A stretch of DNA of 64,000 bases from Mucilaginibacter jinjuensis (GTDB lineage: Bacteria; Bacteroidota; Bacteroidia; Sphingobacteriales; Sphingobacteriaceae): assembly GCF_028596025.1 (NCBI RefSeq), contig NZ_CP117167.1, forward strand, positions 2,790,001-2,854,000, given 5' to 3'. Numbering within the stretch: position 1 is the first letter of the stretch; each line of letters opens with the position of its first letter. The translations under genes and the position numbers were made by a program. The notes beneath the pieces are model-generated. The model was not told the DNA's origin, made no database searches, and was given only the letters and a program-made list of their open reading frames with translations. This document shows positions 26,342-35,832 of the stretch, piece by piece.

Positions 26342-27007
26342 ATGAAACAAACAACACTTCAGCATAAACTATGGATGTCGGGAACGGGGCTGTTTCTCTG
26401 CTTCTTCCTGGTGATCCATTTGTTGGGCAACCTGCAATTGTTTTTATCGCCCGACAAGGCACGGGAGCAGTTTAACTGGTACTCGCATTTGCTGGCAGGC
26501 AATATTATTATCGAGATTATCGCTTATGTACTTTATGCATCCATCATCGGCCATACTATTTATGCCATCATGCTTACAGCAAAGAATGCCAAAGCCAACG
26601 GCACCAAATATGCCTATGATAAACGCGGCGCATCAAGCGTGTGGTACAGCCGTAATATGGGTTTGCTGGGTACTATCATTTTCCTCTTTCTCATCATCCA
26701 CTTTAAAGATTTTTGGTATCAGTATAAGTTTACCAACCTTCCGCTTGACGCTAAGGGTAATAAAGACCTGTACACCATTGTAGAGAAAGCTTACCAGCAA
26801 TTATGGTACGTGCTGGTTTACGAGGTGGCATTAATTGCACTGGGTTTTCACCTTTTGCATGGCTTTTATAGTGCAGCACGCACGCTTGGCGTGTTCCATC
26901 CCAAATATGTGCGGTGGGTAAAAGTTGTGGGCTGGGTATATACCGCAGTTATCACTTTAGGGTTTATGGCGATGCCTATTTACGTTTACTTAAATAGCTT
27001 ATCATGA
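26342..27007 (+). CDS. sdhC: Succinate dehydrogenase/fumarate reductase cytochrome b subunit (221 aa)
   Basis: Membrane anchor of a type-B complex II: one subunit carrying about five transmembrane helices, as in Bacteroidota and Wolinella fumarate reductase. Helices lie at about residues 10-32, 52-72, 104-124, 145-168 and 190-212. Conserved His residues in [28 protein letters not shown] and [11 protein letters not shown] are positioned as the di-heme b ligands. The gene overlaps sdhA by four bases (ATGA). It carries electrons between the flavoprotein and the menaquinone pool. Confidence 0.93.
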   Translation: MKQTTLQHKLWMSGTGLFLCFFLVIHLLGNLQLFLSPDKAREQFNWYSHLLAGNIIIEIIAYVLYASIIGHTIYAIMLTAKNAKANGTKYAYDKRGASSVWYSRNMGLLGTIIFLFLIIHFKDFWYQYKFTNLPLDAKGNKDLYTIVEKAYQQLWYVLVYEVALIALGFHLLHGFYSAARTLGVFHPKYVRWVKVVGWVYTAVITLGFMAMPIYVYLNSLS

Positions 27008-28917
27008 TTTTAGATGCAAAAATTCCGGCAGGGGAGCTTGCCGATAAATGGGATAATTATAAAAAACATGCCAAGCTGGTTAACCCGGCCAATCGCAAAA
27101 AGGTTGATGTAATTGTAGTAGGGACTGGCTTGGCAGGTGCATCATGCGCGGCTTCACTGGCCGAGCAGGGGTATAATGTAAAATCGTTCTGCTTTCAGGA
27201 TAGCACACGCCGGGCGCACTCGGTTGCTGCACAAGGTGGTGTAAACGCCGCCAAGAATTATAAAAATGATGGCGACAATGTTTACCGCATGTTTTATGAT
27301 ACCATTAAGGGAGGGGATTTTCGTTCGCGCGAGGCTAATGTTTATCGTTTGGCTGAGTGCTCTGCCCAATTGATAGACCAGGCCGTGGCACAGGGGGTGC
27401 CTTTTGCACGCGAATATGGTGGCTACCTAAATAACCGCTCGTTTGGCGGGGTGCAGGTATCGCGCACCTTTTACGCACGCGGGCAAACCGGGCAGCAGCT
27501 ATTACTCGGGGCTTATCAAGCTTTAATGCGGCAGGTAAGCCTCGGCAAAGTAAAAACATACACCCGCCACGAGATGCTGGAACTGGTGGTAGTTGACGGC
27601 AAAGCCAAAGGCATTATAGCCCGCGATTTACTGACGGGTGAGATAGAACGGCACGCTGCCACTGTGGTTGTACTGGCTACCGGCGGTTACGGCAAGGTTT
27701 ATTATTTATCAACCCTGGCTATGGGTTGCAACAGTTCGGCGATATGCCGGGCGCATAAGAAGGGCGCATTCATGTCGGGTGTAAGCTGGATCCAGTTTCA
27801 TCCTACTTGTTTACCGCAATCGGGCGAACATCAGTCTAAATTAACGCTGATGTCTGAATCATTGCGTAACGATGGCCGCATTTGGGTGCCGAAGAAAGCG
27901 GGAGATGACAGACCACCGCAAAGTATTCCCGAAGAAGAGCGTGATTATTATTTGGAACGAAAATATCCGGCTTTTGGAAATCTATCACCCCGGGATATTT
28001 CATCTCGCGCAGCGAAAGAGCGTATAGATGCGGGCTGTGGCGTTGGGCCGATGAAGAATGCTGTTTGTCTCGATTTCTCCAAAGCCATTAAAGAACAGGG
28101 GAAAGACAAGATCAAAGAAAAGTATAGCAACCTGTTTACCATGTACGAGAAGATCAATGGCATAAACGCTTATGAGCAACCTATGCTCATCTCACCTGCC
28201 GCACATTTTACAATGGGCGGCCTATGGGTCGATTATCAATTGATGACGACCATCCCCGGTTTGTTTGCTTTGGGCGAAGCCAATTTTGCAGATCACGGCG
28301 CTAATCGCCTCGGTGCAAATTCATTATTGCAGGCTTGTGTAGATGGTTATTTTATTGCACCGTATACCATTCCTAATTACCTGGCTGATGAGATGAAGGT
28401 CGAAAAGGTAACGACAGATCACCCGGCATTTGCAGAAGCCGAAGCGGCCGTAAGAGCACAATTGAGCCAGTTTCTAAACAGTAAGGGTACACTTTCTGCC
28501 GATCATTTCCATAAAACATTGGGTAAGCTGCTTTATAATAAATGTGGGTTATCGCGCAGCAAAGAAAGTTTGACGAAAGCTATTGAAGAGATTAAGCAAC
28601 TCAGAGCATCCTTCAACAAAGACCTCAAAATAACCGGCGACGATAAGGTAAACAGCGAACTGGAAAAGGCAGGTCGTATTGCTGATTATCTGGAACTGGG
28701 TGAGCTGATGTGTTACGATGCTTTAACACGCGAAGAATCGTGCGGGGCACACTTCCGTGATGAATACCAGACACCAGATGGTGAGGCTGTACGCAATGAT
28801 CAGGACTTCTGTTTTGTATCGGCCTGGGAGTGGAAAGGTGAAGGCGTGGCACAGGAATTACACAAAGAGCCGCTGGTGTTTGAGAATGTTGAACTGACGG
28901 TAAGAAGCTATAAATAA
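27004..28917 (+). CDS. sdhA: Succinate dehydrogenase/fumarate reductase flavoprotein subunit (637 aa)
   Basis: Catalytic subunit with covalently bound FAD. The FAD-binding motif [19 protein letters not shown] is at about residues 39-57. The segment [20 protein letters not shown] carries the covalent FAD attachment His. The active-site block [12 protein letters not shown] and the C-terminal R(G/A)ANSLLQ-like stretch [14 protein letters not shown] are present. It overlaps sdhC by four bases and is 23 bases upstream of sdhB. Sequence alone does not tell whether the complex works as succinate dehydrogenase or fumarate reductase. Confidence 0.97.
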   Translation: MILDAKIPAGELADKWDNYKKHAKLVNPANRKKVDVIVVGTGLAGASCAASLAEQGYNVKSFCFQDSTRRAHSVAAQGGVNAAKNYKNDGDNVYRMFYDTIKGGDFRSREANVYRLAECSAQLIDQAVAQGVPFAREYGGYLNNRSFGGVQVSRTFYARGQTGQQLLLGAYQALMRQVSLGKVKTYTRHEMLELVVVDGKAKGIIARDLLTGEIERHAATVVVLATGGYGKVYYLSTLAMGCNSSAICRAHKKGAFMSGVSWIQFHPTCLPQSGEHQSKLTLMSESLRNDGRIWVPKKAGDDRPPQSIPEEERDYYLERKYPAFGNLSPRDISSRAAKERIDAGCGVGPMKNAVCLDFSKAIKEQGKDKIKEKYSNLFTMYEKINGINAYEQPMLISPAAHFTMGGLWVDYQLMTTIPGLFALGEANFADHGANRLGANSLLQACVDGYFIAPYTIPNYLADEMKVEKVTTDHPAFAEAEAAVRAQLSQFLNSKGTLSADHFHKTLGKLLYNKCGLSRSKESLTKAIEEIKQLRASFNKDLKITGDDKVNSELEKAGRIADYLELGELMCYDALTREESCGAHFRDEYQTPDGEAVRNDQDFCFVSAWEWKGEGVAQELHKEPLVFENVELTVRSYK

Positions 28918-28940
28918 ATCACATTTTAAATTGATTTAGT

Positions 28941-29687
28941 ATGAAATTGAGTTTAAAGATTTGGCGGCAGGAAGGTGTTGATACAAAGGGAGCAATGATA
29001 AATTACGAGCTGGACGATGTGTCTGAACACATGTCGTTTTTGGAGATGATGGATTTGCTTAACGAAACGCTGGTGCAAAAAGGCGAACGTGTAATAGAGT
29101 TTGATCACGATTGCCGCGAAGGTATTTGCGGTCAATGCGGTATGATGATTAATGGTAGAGCACACGGTCCGTTGGCTAATACCACTACCTGCCAGCTGCA
29201 CATGCGTACGTTTAAAGATGGTGATACTATTTATATCGAACCTTTCAGAGCAACTGCATTCCCTATTGTACGCGATTTAAAGGTAGATAGAAGTGGCTTC
29301 GATCATATAATCCAGGCGGGAGGGTTTATTACAGCAGGCGCCGGTCAGCCACCAGAGGCCAATAGTATTTTGATCTCTCATGAAACAGCCGAAGCTGCTT
29401 TTGATGCTGCAGCTTGTATTGGCTGCGGGGCATGTGTGGCTACCTGCAAAAATTCGAGTGCTGCGCTGTTTACTTCGGCCAAAATTACGCAGCTGGCTTT
29501 ATTGCCCCAAGGCAAACTGGAAGCTGCCGACCGTGTTGTTAATATGGTTGAGCAAATGGATGCCGAGGGCTTCGGTCATTGCTCTAACACCGAAGCCTGC
29601 GAGGTTGAGTGCCCGCAAGCTATATCGGTACTGCACATTGCCCGCATGAATTATGAGTATAACAAGGCTTTGATTTTAAAACCATAA
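28941..29687 (+). CDS. sdhB: Succinate dehydrogenase/fumarate reductase iron-sulfur subunit (248 aa)
   Basis: Electron-transfer subunit with three clusters. The [2Fe-2S] site is in CREGICGQCGMM with a further Cys in TTTCQLH. The [4Fe-4S] site is CIGCGACVATC near residue 154, and the third Cys group CSNTEACEVECPQAI lies near residue 214. The 248-aa length and the Cys spacing match type-B complexes. The tautomerase gene follows 9 bases after the stop codon, so it is part of the same transcript. Confidence 0.97.
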   Translation: MKLSLKIWRQEGVDTKGAMINYELDDVSEHMSFLEMMDLLNETLVQKGERVIEFDHDCREGICGQCGMMINGRAHGPLANTTTCQLHMRTFKDGDTIYIEPFRATAFPIVRDLKVDRSGFDHIIQAGGFITAGAGQPPEANSILISHETAEAAFDAAACIGCGACVATCKNSSAALFTSAKITQLALLPQGKLEAADRVVNMVEQMDAEGFGHCSNTEACEVECPQAISVLHIARMNYEYNKALILKP

Positions 29688-29696
29688 AGAATCGAT

Positions 29697-30089
29697 ATGC
29701 CGTATTTACAGTTAGAAGTTACCAAATCGTATCCAACTGCTACCAAGCAGGAACTGGCCAAACGAATGGGAGAAATCTACGCCCGGATAATGAGCGCGAG
29801 CGTAAAACGCATTACTGTAACCATTCGCGAATTGGGCGAAGGTAGCATTTGGCGTTGTGGCGAAGGCGAACCGCATCCAGCAGCGATATTAATGTGCGAT
29901 ATCAGGGCAGGGCGATCAATAGAAACACGCACAGAACTTTCTAAAGCGTTAATTGCGGTAATCAACGAGCTATTGGAGCTGGAAGTTAATCTGTTAAACA
30001 TTGAATTTACCCAACATACCGGCGACGAAATGTACCACCAATGGATGGGAAGTTTCAGTGATGACTGGTCAGCTGATGAGGCTAAATAA
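29697..30089 (+). CDS. Tautomerase-superfamily protein (130 aa)
   Basis: Small tautomerase/MIF-fold protein. After removal of Met the chain begins with Pro (MPYLQLEVTKSYP), the catalytic base of the superfamily. One beta-alpha-beta unit runs to about residue 60 and the second to the end, giving a length of two such units. It lacks a signal peptide. The position 9 bases after sdhB and the downstream change to unrelated genes make it the last member of the porin-DASS-sdh operon. A keto-enol tautomerase acting on an oxo-dicarboxylate is plausible from this setting, but the reaction is inferred. Confidence 0.8.
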   Translation: MPYLQLEVTKSYPTATKQELAKRMGEIYARIMSASVKRITVTIRELGEGSIWRCGEGEPHPAAILMCDIRAGRSIETRTELSKALIAVINELLELEVNLLNIEFTQHTGDEMYHQWMGSFSDDWSADEAK

Positions 30090-30133
30090 TAATAATGCTC
30101 TGTTAAATAACGTATCTAATTAAACTATCAATT

Positions 30134-30571
30134 ATGAAAAAGCTAATCTTGATTTCATTTATTGCTTGTGGTTTATTAATAGCATGCCATAGTGCAAAAA
30201 AAACTACTACTGCCAATGGTGCAGATACCACAGTGCTTGCCGGTACATGGCAGCTTAGTTACGTAGCTGGTTCAAGCACATCTTTTGATAGCTTATACGT
30301 GCATAAAAAGCCAACCATTAGTTTCGATCTCACTGCTAAACGGGTAAGCGGTAACTCGGGCTGTAATAGTTTTAATGGTCCGCTTAACGTATCAGGTCAC
30401 AAAATTAGCTTTGCAGGCCTTATGGCCATGACTAAAATGTTTTGCCCCGGCGATGGCGAAAATGTGTTTATGAGTAACCTGCAAAAAGTAAATAGCTGGT
30501 CGGTAAGTGATGGCAAAACGCTCACTTTTATAGCAGGCGATATTGCCATTATGCGGTTTGAGAAACAGTAG
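30134..30571 (+). CDS. META-domain (HslJ-like) lipoprotein (145 aa)
   Basis: Lipoprotein of unknown role. The N-terminus MKKLILISFIACGLLIACHS has a lipobox with Cys at residue 18. Residues 38-140 make up a META/HslJ-type domain (LAGTWQLSYVAG..., GNSGCNSFNGPL, LAMTKMFCPGDGENVFM). In E. coli HslJ is linked to heat shock and novobiocin resistance. The gene ends one base before the stop of the convergent MarR gene. Confidence 0.85.
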   Translation: MKKLILISFIACGLLIACHSAKKTTTANGADTTVLAGTWQLSYVAGSSTSFDSLYVHKKPTISFDLTAKRVSGNSGCNSFNGPLNVSGHKISFAGLMAMTKMFCPGDGENVFMSNLQKVNSWSVSDGKTLTFIAGDIAIMRFEKQ

Positions 30572-31039
30572 TTACTTCTTCGCAGCATCGATATTAACCA
30601 CCTGATGCTGGTATATCTCGTTTAAGGCCTGAGTGTGCTCTATTAAAAATTTGAGTTGCTCGGTACCATAGCCCGAAAATAATTCACCTACGGCTTTGCC
30701 TAAAGCATCGTAATGGATTTTGGCATTGGTATGTTTATCGGGAATAAAAGATACAATTACCTTCCGGCGATCGTTAGGGTCGGGGCTGCGTTTCACAAAA
30801 CCTGCTTTTTCGAGGCGGTCAATTACGTTGGTAATAGCGCCAGTAGTTAATCGGGCTGCTTTAGCCAGAGCGCCTGCTGTTGATGGACCCATTTCCTGCA
30901 AAAAATCAAGGCATTCGGCATCGGTAACATTCAAGCCTATATCCTGCGAAATAACGTGCTGTAATATAAGCGACGAGCGGGTAAACCTGCGCACGGCCCA
31001 CATCAGTTCAAAAACATCGGGATTAATATCTGGAGGCAT
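30572..31039 (-). CDS. MarR-family transcriptional regulator (155 aa)
   Basis: Winged helix repressor-type regulator. The HTH is seen in TAGALAKAARLTTGAITNVIDRLEKAGFVKRSPDPNDRRK, with the wing in DRRKVIVSF. The ATG at 31039 (MPPDINPDVFEL) is preferred because the longer frame opens at TTG and would overlap a perfect palindrome that looks like its operator. MarR proteins often repress their own gene; the divergent methyltransferase gene starts 168 bases away. The ligand is unknown. Confidence 0.92.
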   Translation of the reverse strand: MPPDINPDVFELMWAVRRFTRSSLILQHVISQDIGLNVTDAECLDFLQEMGPSTAGALAKAARLTTGAITNVIDRLEKAGFVKRSPDPNDRRKVIVSFIPDKHTNAKIHYDALGKAVGELFSGYGTEQLKFLIEHTQALNEIYQHQVVNIDAAKK

Positions 31040-31052
31040 AGCTATAAATCTA

Positions 31053-31075
31053 AATATCTTAATTGTTAAGATATT
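31053..31075. promoter_or_regulatory. Palindromic MarR operator candidate
   Basis: AATATCTTAA (31053-31062) and TTAAGATATT (31066-31075) are perfect 10-base arms with a 3-base spacer, the typical size of a MarR dimer site. It lies 13 bases upstream of the chosen MarR start, so autoregulation is likely. Confidence 0.75.
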
Positions 31076-31206
31076 CAAATATAAGTGTTCTTAACAGAAA
31101 GAGGATAAGACCAATAGATTGAACATTATTTTTAACATAGCTTAACAATAATTAAACGCCTGATAGGTATTTTTATAACAGGCTCTCCGCCTTTAATGTT
31201 ATCATT

Positions 31207-31974
31207 ATGGAAATAACTAACCCTGCCTTTAACTACGATAAATATGGTAAACAGTACTCGGGACAAAGGCGTACTGATCCACATATTGCAACTTTTATTA
31301 ACGAGGCGTTAGGCGATGCCAAAACCGTGCTGAATATTGGAGCAGGGGCAGGTTCATACGAACCTGAAGACCGTTATGTAATTGCTGTTGAACCCTCCAT
31401 AGCTATGCGCGCCCAGCGGATAAATAACCATAAAATACCGGCTATTATTGCCACTGCCGATAACCTGCCTTTTGATGATAAAGCTTTTGATGCTACAATG
31501 GCCATTGTTACCGTACACCATTGGCCCGATATTAGGAAGGGCTTGCAGGAGCTAAGGCGCGTTACCAAACACCGGGTTATTGTAATGACTTTCGACCCGG
31601 ACTCACTGGGTAATTTCTGGAATGCGGAATACTTTCCCGAAGTGATTGAGGTAGAACGCCAGCGCTATCCAACTATCGATTTTTTGATGGAAGCGATGGG
31701 AGGGAAGACATTGGTAGAGGCTGTGTCTGTTCCGCTGAACTGTGTAGATGGGTTTCAGGAAGCATATTATGGCAGGCCGGAAGCTTTTTTGAGTAAAGAG
31801 GTACGTAAAGCACAATCTGCCTGGGGCTTTATTGCCGAAGATGAGCAGGAGCGGATTGTAAAGCGCTTAGCCGACGATCTGGAATCGGGTGCCTGGGATG
31901 CAAAATTTGGGCATTACAGAACCCAGCCCACCTTTACCTGCGCGTTACGGTTAATTATTGCCGATTACGATTAG
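31207..31974 (+). CDS. Class I SAM-dependent methyltransferase (255 aa)
   Basis: Soluble methyltransferase. The SAM-binding motif I is in VLNIGAGAGSYEP at about residues 38-50, followed by motif II-like VAVEPSIAM, and the Methyltransf_11 block FDDKAFDATMAIVTVHHW. No export signal is present. It is transcribed divergently from the MarR gene across the operator region and may be its target, but the substrate cannot be predicted. The 3' end overlaps the convergent outer-membrane protein gene by four bases. Confidence 0.87.
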   Translation: MEITNPAFNYDKYGKQYSGQRRTDPHIATFINEALGDAKTVLNIGAGAGSYEPEDRYVIAVEPSIAMRAQRINNHKIPAIIATADNLPFDDKAFDATMAIVTVHHWPDIRKGLQELRRVTKHRVIVMTFDPDSLGNFWNAEYFPEVIEVERQRYPTIDFLMEAMGGKTLVEAVSVPLNCVDGFQEAYYGRPEAFLSKEVRKAQSAWGFIAEDEQERIVKRLADDLESGAWDAKFGHYRTQPTFTCALRLIIADYD

Positions 31975-32615
31975 TTATCACTTACGATAGCAGCCTTTTT
32001 GCGTTGCTTATTTACGCTATGATTTTTTAAGAAATTATAAGTGAGATTAAAACCCATGTACTGGGTATTACGGCTGCTTTGGGTGCCATCTAAAAATACA
32101 TAACCCTGTACTACTGCAATGGCCACGGTTTCTGTGATATTGAAATTGATGCTATTGCAAATTTCGGTCATTAAGCCCTGTTTGGCCTTAATTACATAAC
32201 CCGCGCCGAGACAAAGACTTTCGGCAAAACGGCCTTTGGAGAAAACATTGATGGTAGGCCGAAACTCGATAAACCTCGATGTATCGCTACCAGAGCTGAT
32301 TGAGTTTAATCTGCCTGTAGCCAAACCAATATCAAATATGCCATAGGTTTTACCAAATTCGAAGGAAGGTGCAAACCGCTGTGCAAAACCACCTTTAGCA
32401 TTAACAAAAACATTGGCGCTTGCTGTAATATAGAAGTAACGGGGTTCTTTATTCTCCTTTGATGTGTCTGATTCTATGACCGTATCTTTTGCCGATTTAG
32501 GCGGTGGTTGTGAGTGGGAAATAACAGCCTTGGTCATGTTAGGAATTACCGAAGGATTTTGTGCAAAAGAGCAAGTGACCGCCAATAGAAATACTAGCGT
32601 GAAAAATATTTTCAT
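31971..32615 (-). CDS. Putative outer-membrane beta-barrel protein (214 aa)
   Basis: Not a recognised family. A signal peptide is visible at the N-terminus (MKIFFTLVFLLAVTCSFAQN), followed by a low-complexity Pro/Ser/Thr/Lys linker and then alternating strands (YFYITASANVFVNAKGGFAQRFAP, TYGIFDIGLATGR). The chain ends QRKKAAIVSDN, without the usual terminal aromatic residue, so barrel insertion is uncertain. It is a single gene, convergent with the methyltransferase. Confidence 0.6.
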   Translation of the reverse strand: MKIFFTLVFLLAVTCSFAQNPSVIPNMTKAVISHSQPPPKSAKDTVIESDTSKENKEPRYFYITASANVFVNAKGGFAQRFAPSFEFGKTYGIFDIGLATGRLNSISSGSDTSRFIEFRPTINVFSKGRFAESLCLGAGYVIKAKQGLMTEICNSINFNITETVAIAVVQGYVFLDGTQSSRNTQYMGFNLTYNFLKNHSVNKQRKKAAIVSDN

Positions 32616-32717
32616 CAGAATAGGGGTATAATGATTGTAATAAGAATATATGATTTATAATTACACAATAATAGTATTAATTAATAATATTAATTATTTT
32701 TTATAGAAACCCCTGCT

Positions 32718-33236
32718 ATGGAAAAGAAAAGCCAACAAGCCCCGGAGCCGGAACTAAAATCTTCGCTCGATTTTACCAAGACGCGCACAGATCACATTAC
32801 CGTGTTTATAATTGATGTTTTGGGCAGCATGAAATTCCTGCTATCATGTTTTATAATTTTTGCAGTTTGGATCTGTTGGAATATAAACTTATTTCCACTC
32901 TTAAAGCCCTTTGATCCGTTCCCGTTTCCGATCTTAGAAATGGCAGTCTCTTTATTCGCCATTATATTGTCGGTGTCCGTTTTAATTAATCAAAACCGGC
33001 AGGGCAGGATTGAAACTATCCGTCAACAGGTAGAATTTGAGGCTAATGTGCGGGCAGAAGAAGAGATCACTAAAATATTAAATATGGTACACGAAATACA
33101 CCAGCGGATGGGGATTACTACTGTTACCGACCAGCAGTTGGAAGAAATGAAGGAGCCTACAGATATTAAACAAATTCATAAGGCTATTGATGATATCGAA
33201 TCAAACGAAAGCATTAAAGCCGATCCCGATCAATAA
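32718..33236 (+). CDS. DUF1003 membrane protein (172 aa)
   Basis: Two-helix inner-membrane protein of unknown function. The DUF1003 signature is clear: the DHIT-start preceding a first helix (GSMKFLLSCFIIFAVWICW, about residues 37-58), the loop FDPFPFPILEMAVSLFAIILSV with the second helix, and a following charged helix (QNRQGRIETIRQQVEFEANVRAEEE). The C-terminal 40 residues are acidic and probably coiled. No partner is obvious; another small two-helix protein is encoded 102 bases downstream. Confidence 0.88.
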   Translation: MEKKSQQAPEPELKSSLDFTKTRTDHITVFIIDVLGSMKFLLSCFIIFAVWICWNINLFPLLKPFDPFPFPILEMAVSLFAIILSVSVLINQNRQGRIETIRQQVEFEANVRAEEEITKILNMVHEIHQRMGITTVTDQQLEEMKEPTDIKQIHKAIDDIESNESIKADPDQ

Positions 33237-33338
33237 ACTACTGTCCAGATTATAGTAATTTGAAAAGGATTATCGTCCTTTTTAAAATCAATGCAAACAA
33301 TATGGTTGTGAAATGCTTTTGAGATAAATAATATCCCT

Positions 33339-33815
33339 ATGGCAAAGAAAAAGAATCTGTTCGAAAGGTTTTCGAACTGGGCAACAATAGCAACCGGCAG
33401 TTCTGCTGCATTTATTATCGCAATCACAGTAATCGTAGTATGGCTGGTATCTGGCCCCATATTTAAATATTCGGATACCTGGCAGCTTATCATTAATACA
33501 GGCACTACTATAGTTACCTTTTTAATGGTTTTCCTGATCCAGAAATCACAGAATAAGGATTCGAAAGCCATCCACCTCAAGTTAAATGAGATACTGGCTT
33601 CGCACGAAGGTTCGAGCAACCGAATGGTTGATATTGAAGACTTAACCGAAGAAGAATTGGATCAGCTTCATAAATTTTATGTGAAATTATCAGATCTTGC
33701 TGAGAAAGAGGATGACCTTACCTGTACCCATTCGATAGATGCAGCTGAAGAGAATCAAAAGCGTAAATCGAACAGGTATATACCAAGTAAGGTTAAAGCA
33801 GAATCTAAGAAGTAA
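33339..33815 (+). CDS. Low-affinity iron permease-family membrane protein (158 aa)
   Basis: Small membrane protein of the family named after fungal Fet4 low-affinity iron permease. Two helices lie at about residues 20-42 and 52-70, separated by GPIFKYSDTWQLIINTGTTIVTF, the diagnostic bacterial stretch, followed by FLIQKSQNKDSKAIHLKLNEIL. The rest is acidic and ends in a Lys-rich tail. Bacterial homologues have no demonstrated iron transport, so the function is uncertain. Its last 11 bases overlap the convergent flavin reductase gene. Confidence 0.8.
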   Translation: MAKKKNLFERFSNWATIATGSSAAFIIAITVIVVWLVSGPIFKYSDTWQLIINTGTTIVTFLMVFLIQKSQNKDSKAIHLKLNEILASHEGSSNRMVDIEDLTEEELDQLHKFYVKLSDLAEKEDDLTCTHSIDAAEENQKRKSNRYIPSKVKAESKK

Positions 33816-34476
33816 TGTCCATCGCTCTTTCTCTGTCGGGCGAGTTGTAAAGATGTTCAGGTATTTCGGCAAGGGTAGAGTAATGCACTTGCTGGCCTAA
33901 ACCATAAAATTGCTGAAAGCTCATAATCAATGGCCGCCATTTATCGGGATCAACCCGGTTGGGGTGGCCATCCGTTAAAATAGATTCTTCGAGGTGTACT
34001 TTCGTGATCCGTAGCTCGAATGTTACTATGCGGCCCCGTTGGTTAATATCGCCCTCGGCCAAGCCATGTACAGCTTCAACCACAGCTTCTAATTGAACCG
34101 GGCATTCTGCAACACGTGGCGGCGTTACAGATATTGATGGCAGTTCATGCAGGCCGGCAATGCCAAATTTATCTTCTTCATAACGGTAGCCTTTGGCTAT
34201 TTTACCATCGGGTACAGGATTGGAACCCGTGGTTTTAGCCATGCGATTTACGGCTTTTACTTCATTAACCGAAGGCAGATTTAAAACGCATTCTCTATTG
34301 CGCATTAAATTATGCGTGGTTTTAGATGCAGCAGCCAGCCCAATTACACAACGCCAGCCCAGCCAAAATATCGACGACATAGGGGCGAGGTTATCTGTGC
34401 CATTTTCATTTTTAGTGCTGATTAATACTACTGGAGTACCGAAGTAGAGTATAGAAGGATTGCTTTCGATATGCAT
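33805..34476 (-). CDS. Flavin reductase-family (FMN-binding split barrel) protein (223 aa)
   Basis: Soluble FMN-binding protein of the flavin reductase-like domain group. The N-terminal strand PVVLISTKNENGTDNLAPMSS and the conserved TTHNLMRNRECVLNLPS correspond to the flavin-binding split barrel. Members reduce flavin with NAD(P)H or bind FMN for other reactions; the partner oxygenase is not visible here. It is a single gene at the 3' end of two membrane-protein genes on the opposite strand. Confidence 0.87.
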   Translation of the reverse strand: MHIESNPSILYFGTPVVLISTKNENGTDNLAPMSSIFWLGWRCVIGLAAASKTTHNLMRNRECVLNLPSVNEVKAVNRMAKTTGSNPVPDGKIAKGYRYEEDKFGIAGLHELPSISVTPPRVAECPVQLEAVVEAVHGLAEGDINQRGRIVTFELRITKVHLEESILTDGHPNRVDPDKWRPLIMSFQQFYGLGQQVHYSTLAEIPEHLYNSPDRERAMDITS

Positions 34477-34562
34477 GATATTGTGTTTTATGATTTCAAT
34501 ATCAAAGATCGGTACATGTAAATAGGTATAGAACCCGTTTCTTGCGGAGTTGGAAGGATTGG

Positions 34563-35789
34563 TTAAAGCTTATCAATCTTTTGCTGAATAAGCTGTTTAT
34601 CTGCACTGGTTTTGGCAAGCAGCAATGCTTGTGCAAAATGTTGCTTAGCTTTTTGGGTATCAATTTCCTTATATAATTCGCCGAGTAGGGTAAAATAGAA
34701 ATGATTATCAGTTAGTTTCAGTTTCTCTGCTTCAATTATTGCGGCTGCATTTCCGCGTACTTTCGAAACCGCATAAGTACGGTTAAGCGCTGCAATGGGC
34801 GAATATTCGATTACCAACAACTGATTAAATAAGTGTAAAATACTTTCCCACTTTTCGGGAGTATCTGCTTTTTGGGTATGCCACCAGGCAATGTTGGCTT
34901 CGAGGTGATATTTGGTAATTTCGTTTCCTTGTGATGCCTGGTTAAGATAATAAGCACCTTTGGCAATCAGGCTTTTATCCCATAAGGTTTCGTCCTGGTC
35001 ATCGTACAAAATAATTTCACCCTGGGCATTCTTTCGGGCTTCAAAACGGGAAGAGTGGAAACACATTAAGGCAAGCAATGCATTTACAACGGGCAGATTG
35101 GTTTGCGCATTTTCTATCAGCATATAGGTAAGGCGCATGGCCTCTAAACACAGGTCTTTGCGCAATACGCTATCCTGACTTTCTGAATAATAACCTTCGT
35201 TAAACAATAAATATAAAGTGGTTAACACCGCATTTATGCGCTTGTTGATCTCTGTTGGTGGCGGAAATTCGATTTTGATTTTTTCCGCCCTTAATTTTTC
35301 TTTCGCCCTAAACAAACGCTTGTTAATGGTTTCTTTATTGCTCAAAAATGCATTGGCAATTTCATCAATACCAAAGCCACATAGTATACGCAGGGCAAGC
35401 CCCGTTTGTGCCTCTACAGAAATTGAGGGATTGCATATAGCAAACAGCATTTGCAACTGACTATCGGCAATGTTTTGATCCGAAAGGTCAATCTCAATTT
35501 CATACTCCTGCGGCAGGGAAGAAGTAAGTGTGCCCTCTATCTTATCTGCAAAAATTTGACCTCTGATAATATGATTTTTTGCTTTGTTTTTAGCGACAGC
35601 ATACAACCAAGCCGATGGGTTGGGTGGGACACCTTTATACGGCCAGGTTTCGAGTGCCGAAAGGAATGTTTCACCGGCAATATCTTCGGCAATATCAATA
35701 TGGTCGATGCCCAGGTATTTACAGAGTACCGCCGTTATTTTACGGAACTCTGTTCTGAACAGGTGGTCTATTAATTCCTGGTTTTGCAT
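34563..35789 (-). CDS. ECF sigma factor of the ECF42 type with C-terminal extension (408 aa)
   Basis: Extracytoplasmic-function sigma factor. Region 2 (residues about 10-80, LFRTEFRKITAVLCKYLG to YAVAKNKAKNHI) and region 4 (about 120-170) lead into a long C-terminal part (about 180-408) with TPR-like helices and the block LFNEGYYS of DUF6596. This architecture defines the ECF42 group, whose C-terminal part is reported as essential for activity in place of an anti-sigma factor. The DGPF/YCII partner gene is located 44 bases upstream, as is usual. A perfect terminator-like hairpin lies between the two genes, only 8 bases from the start codon. Confidence 0.93.
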   Translation of the reverse strand: MQNQELIDHLFRTEFRKITAVLCKYLGIDHIDIAEDIAGETFLSALETWPYKGVPPNPSAWLYAVAKNKAKNHIIRGQIFADKIEGTLTSSLPQEYEIEIDLSDQNIADSQLQMLFAICNPSISVEAQTGLALRILCGFGIDEIANAFLSNKETINKRLFRAKEKLRAEKIKIEFPPPTEINKRINAVLTTLYLLFNEGYYSESQDSVLRKDLCLEAMRLTYMLIENAQTNLPVVNALLALMCFHSSRFEARKNAQGEIILYDDQDETLWDKSLIAKGAYYLNQASQGNEITKYHLEANIAWWHTQKADTPEKWESILHLFNQLLVIEYSPIAALNRTYAVSKVRGNAAAIIEAEKLKLTDNHFYFTLLGELYKEIDTQKAKQHFAQALLLAKTSADKQLIQQKIDKL

Positions 35790-35797
35790 GACAAAGA

Positions 35798-35825
35798 AAA
35801 GCCTTCCTCAATTAAGGAAGGCTTT
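35798..35825 (-). terminator. Intercistronic hairpin between the DGPF gene and the sigma gene
   Basis: AAAGCCTTCCT (35798-35808) and AGGAAGGCTTT (35815-35825) form a perfect 11-base stem with a 6-base loop. On the minus strand it is followed by a T-rich stretch (35797-35791) and then directly by the sigma ATG at 35789. It reads as a terminator after the DGPF gene and may limit read-through into the sigma gene. Confidence 0.8.
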
Positions 35826-35832
35826 GGTAGTT

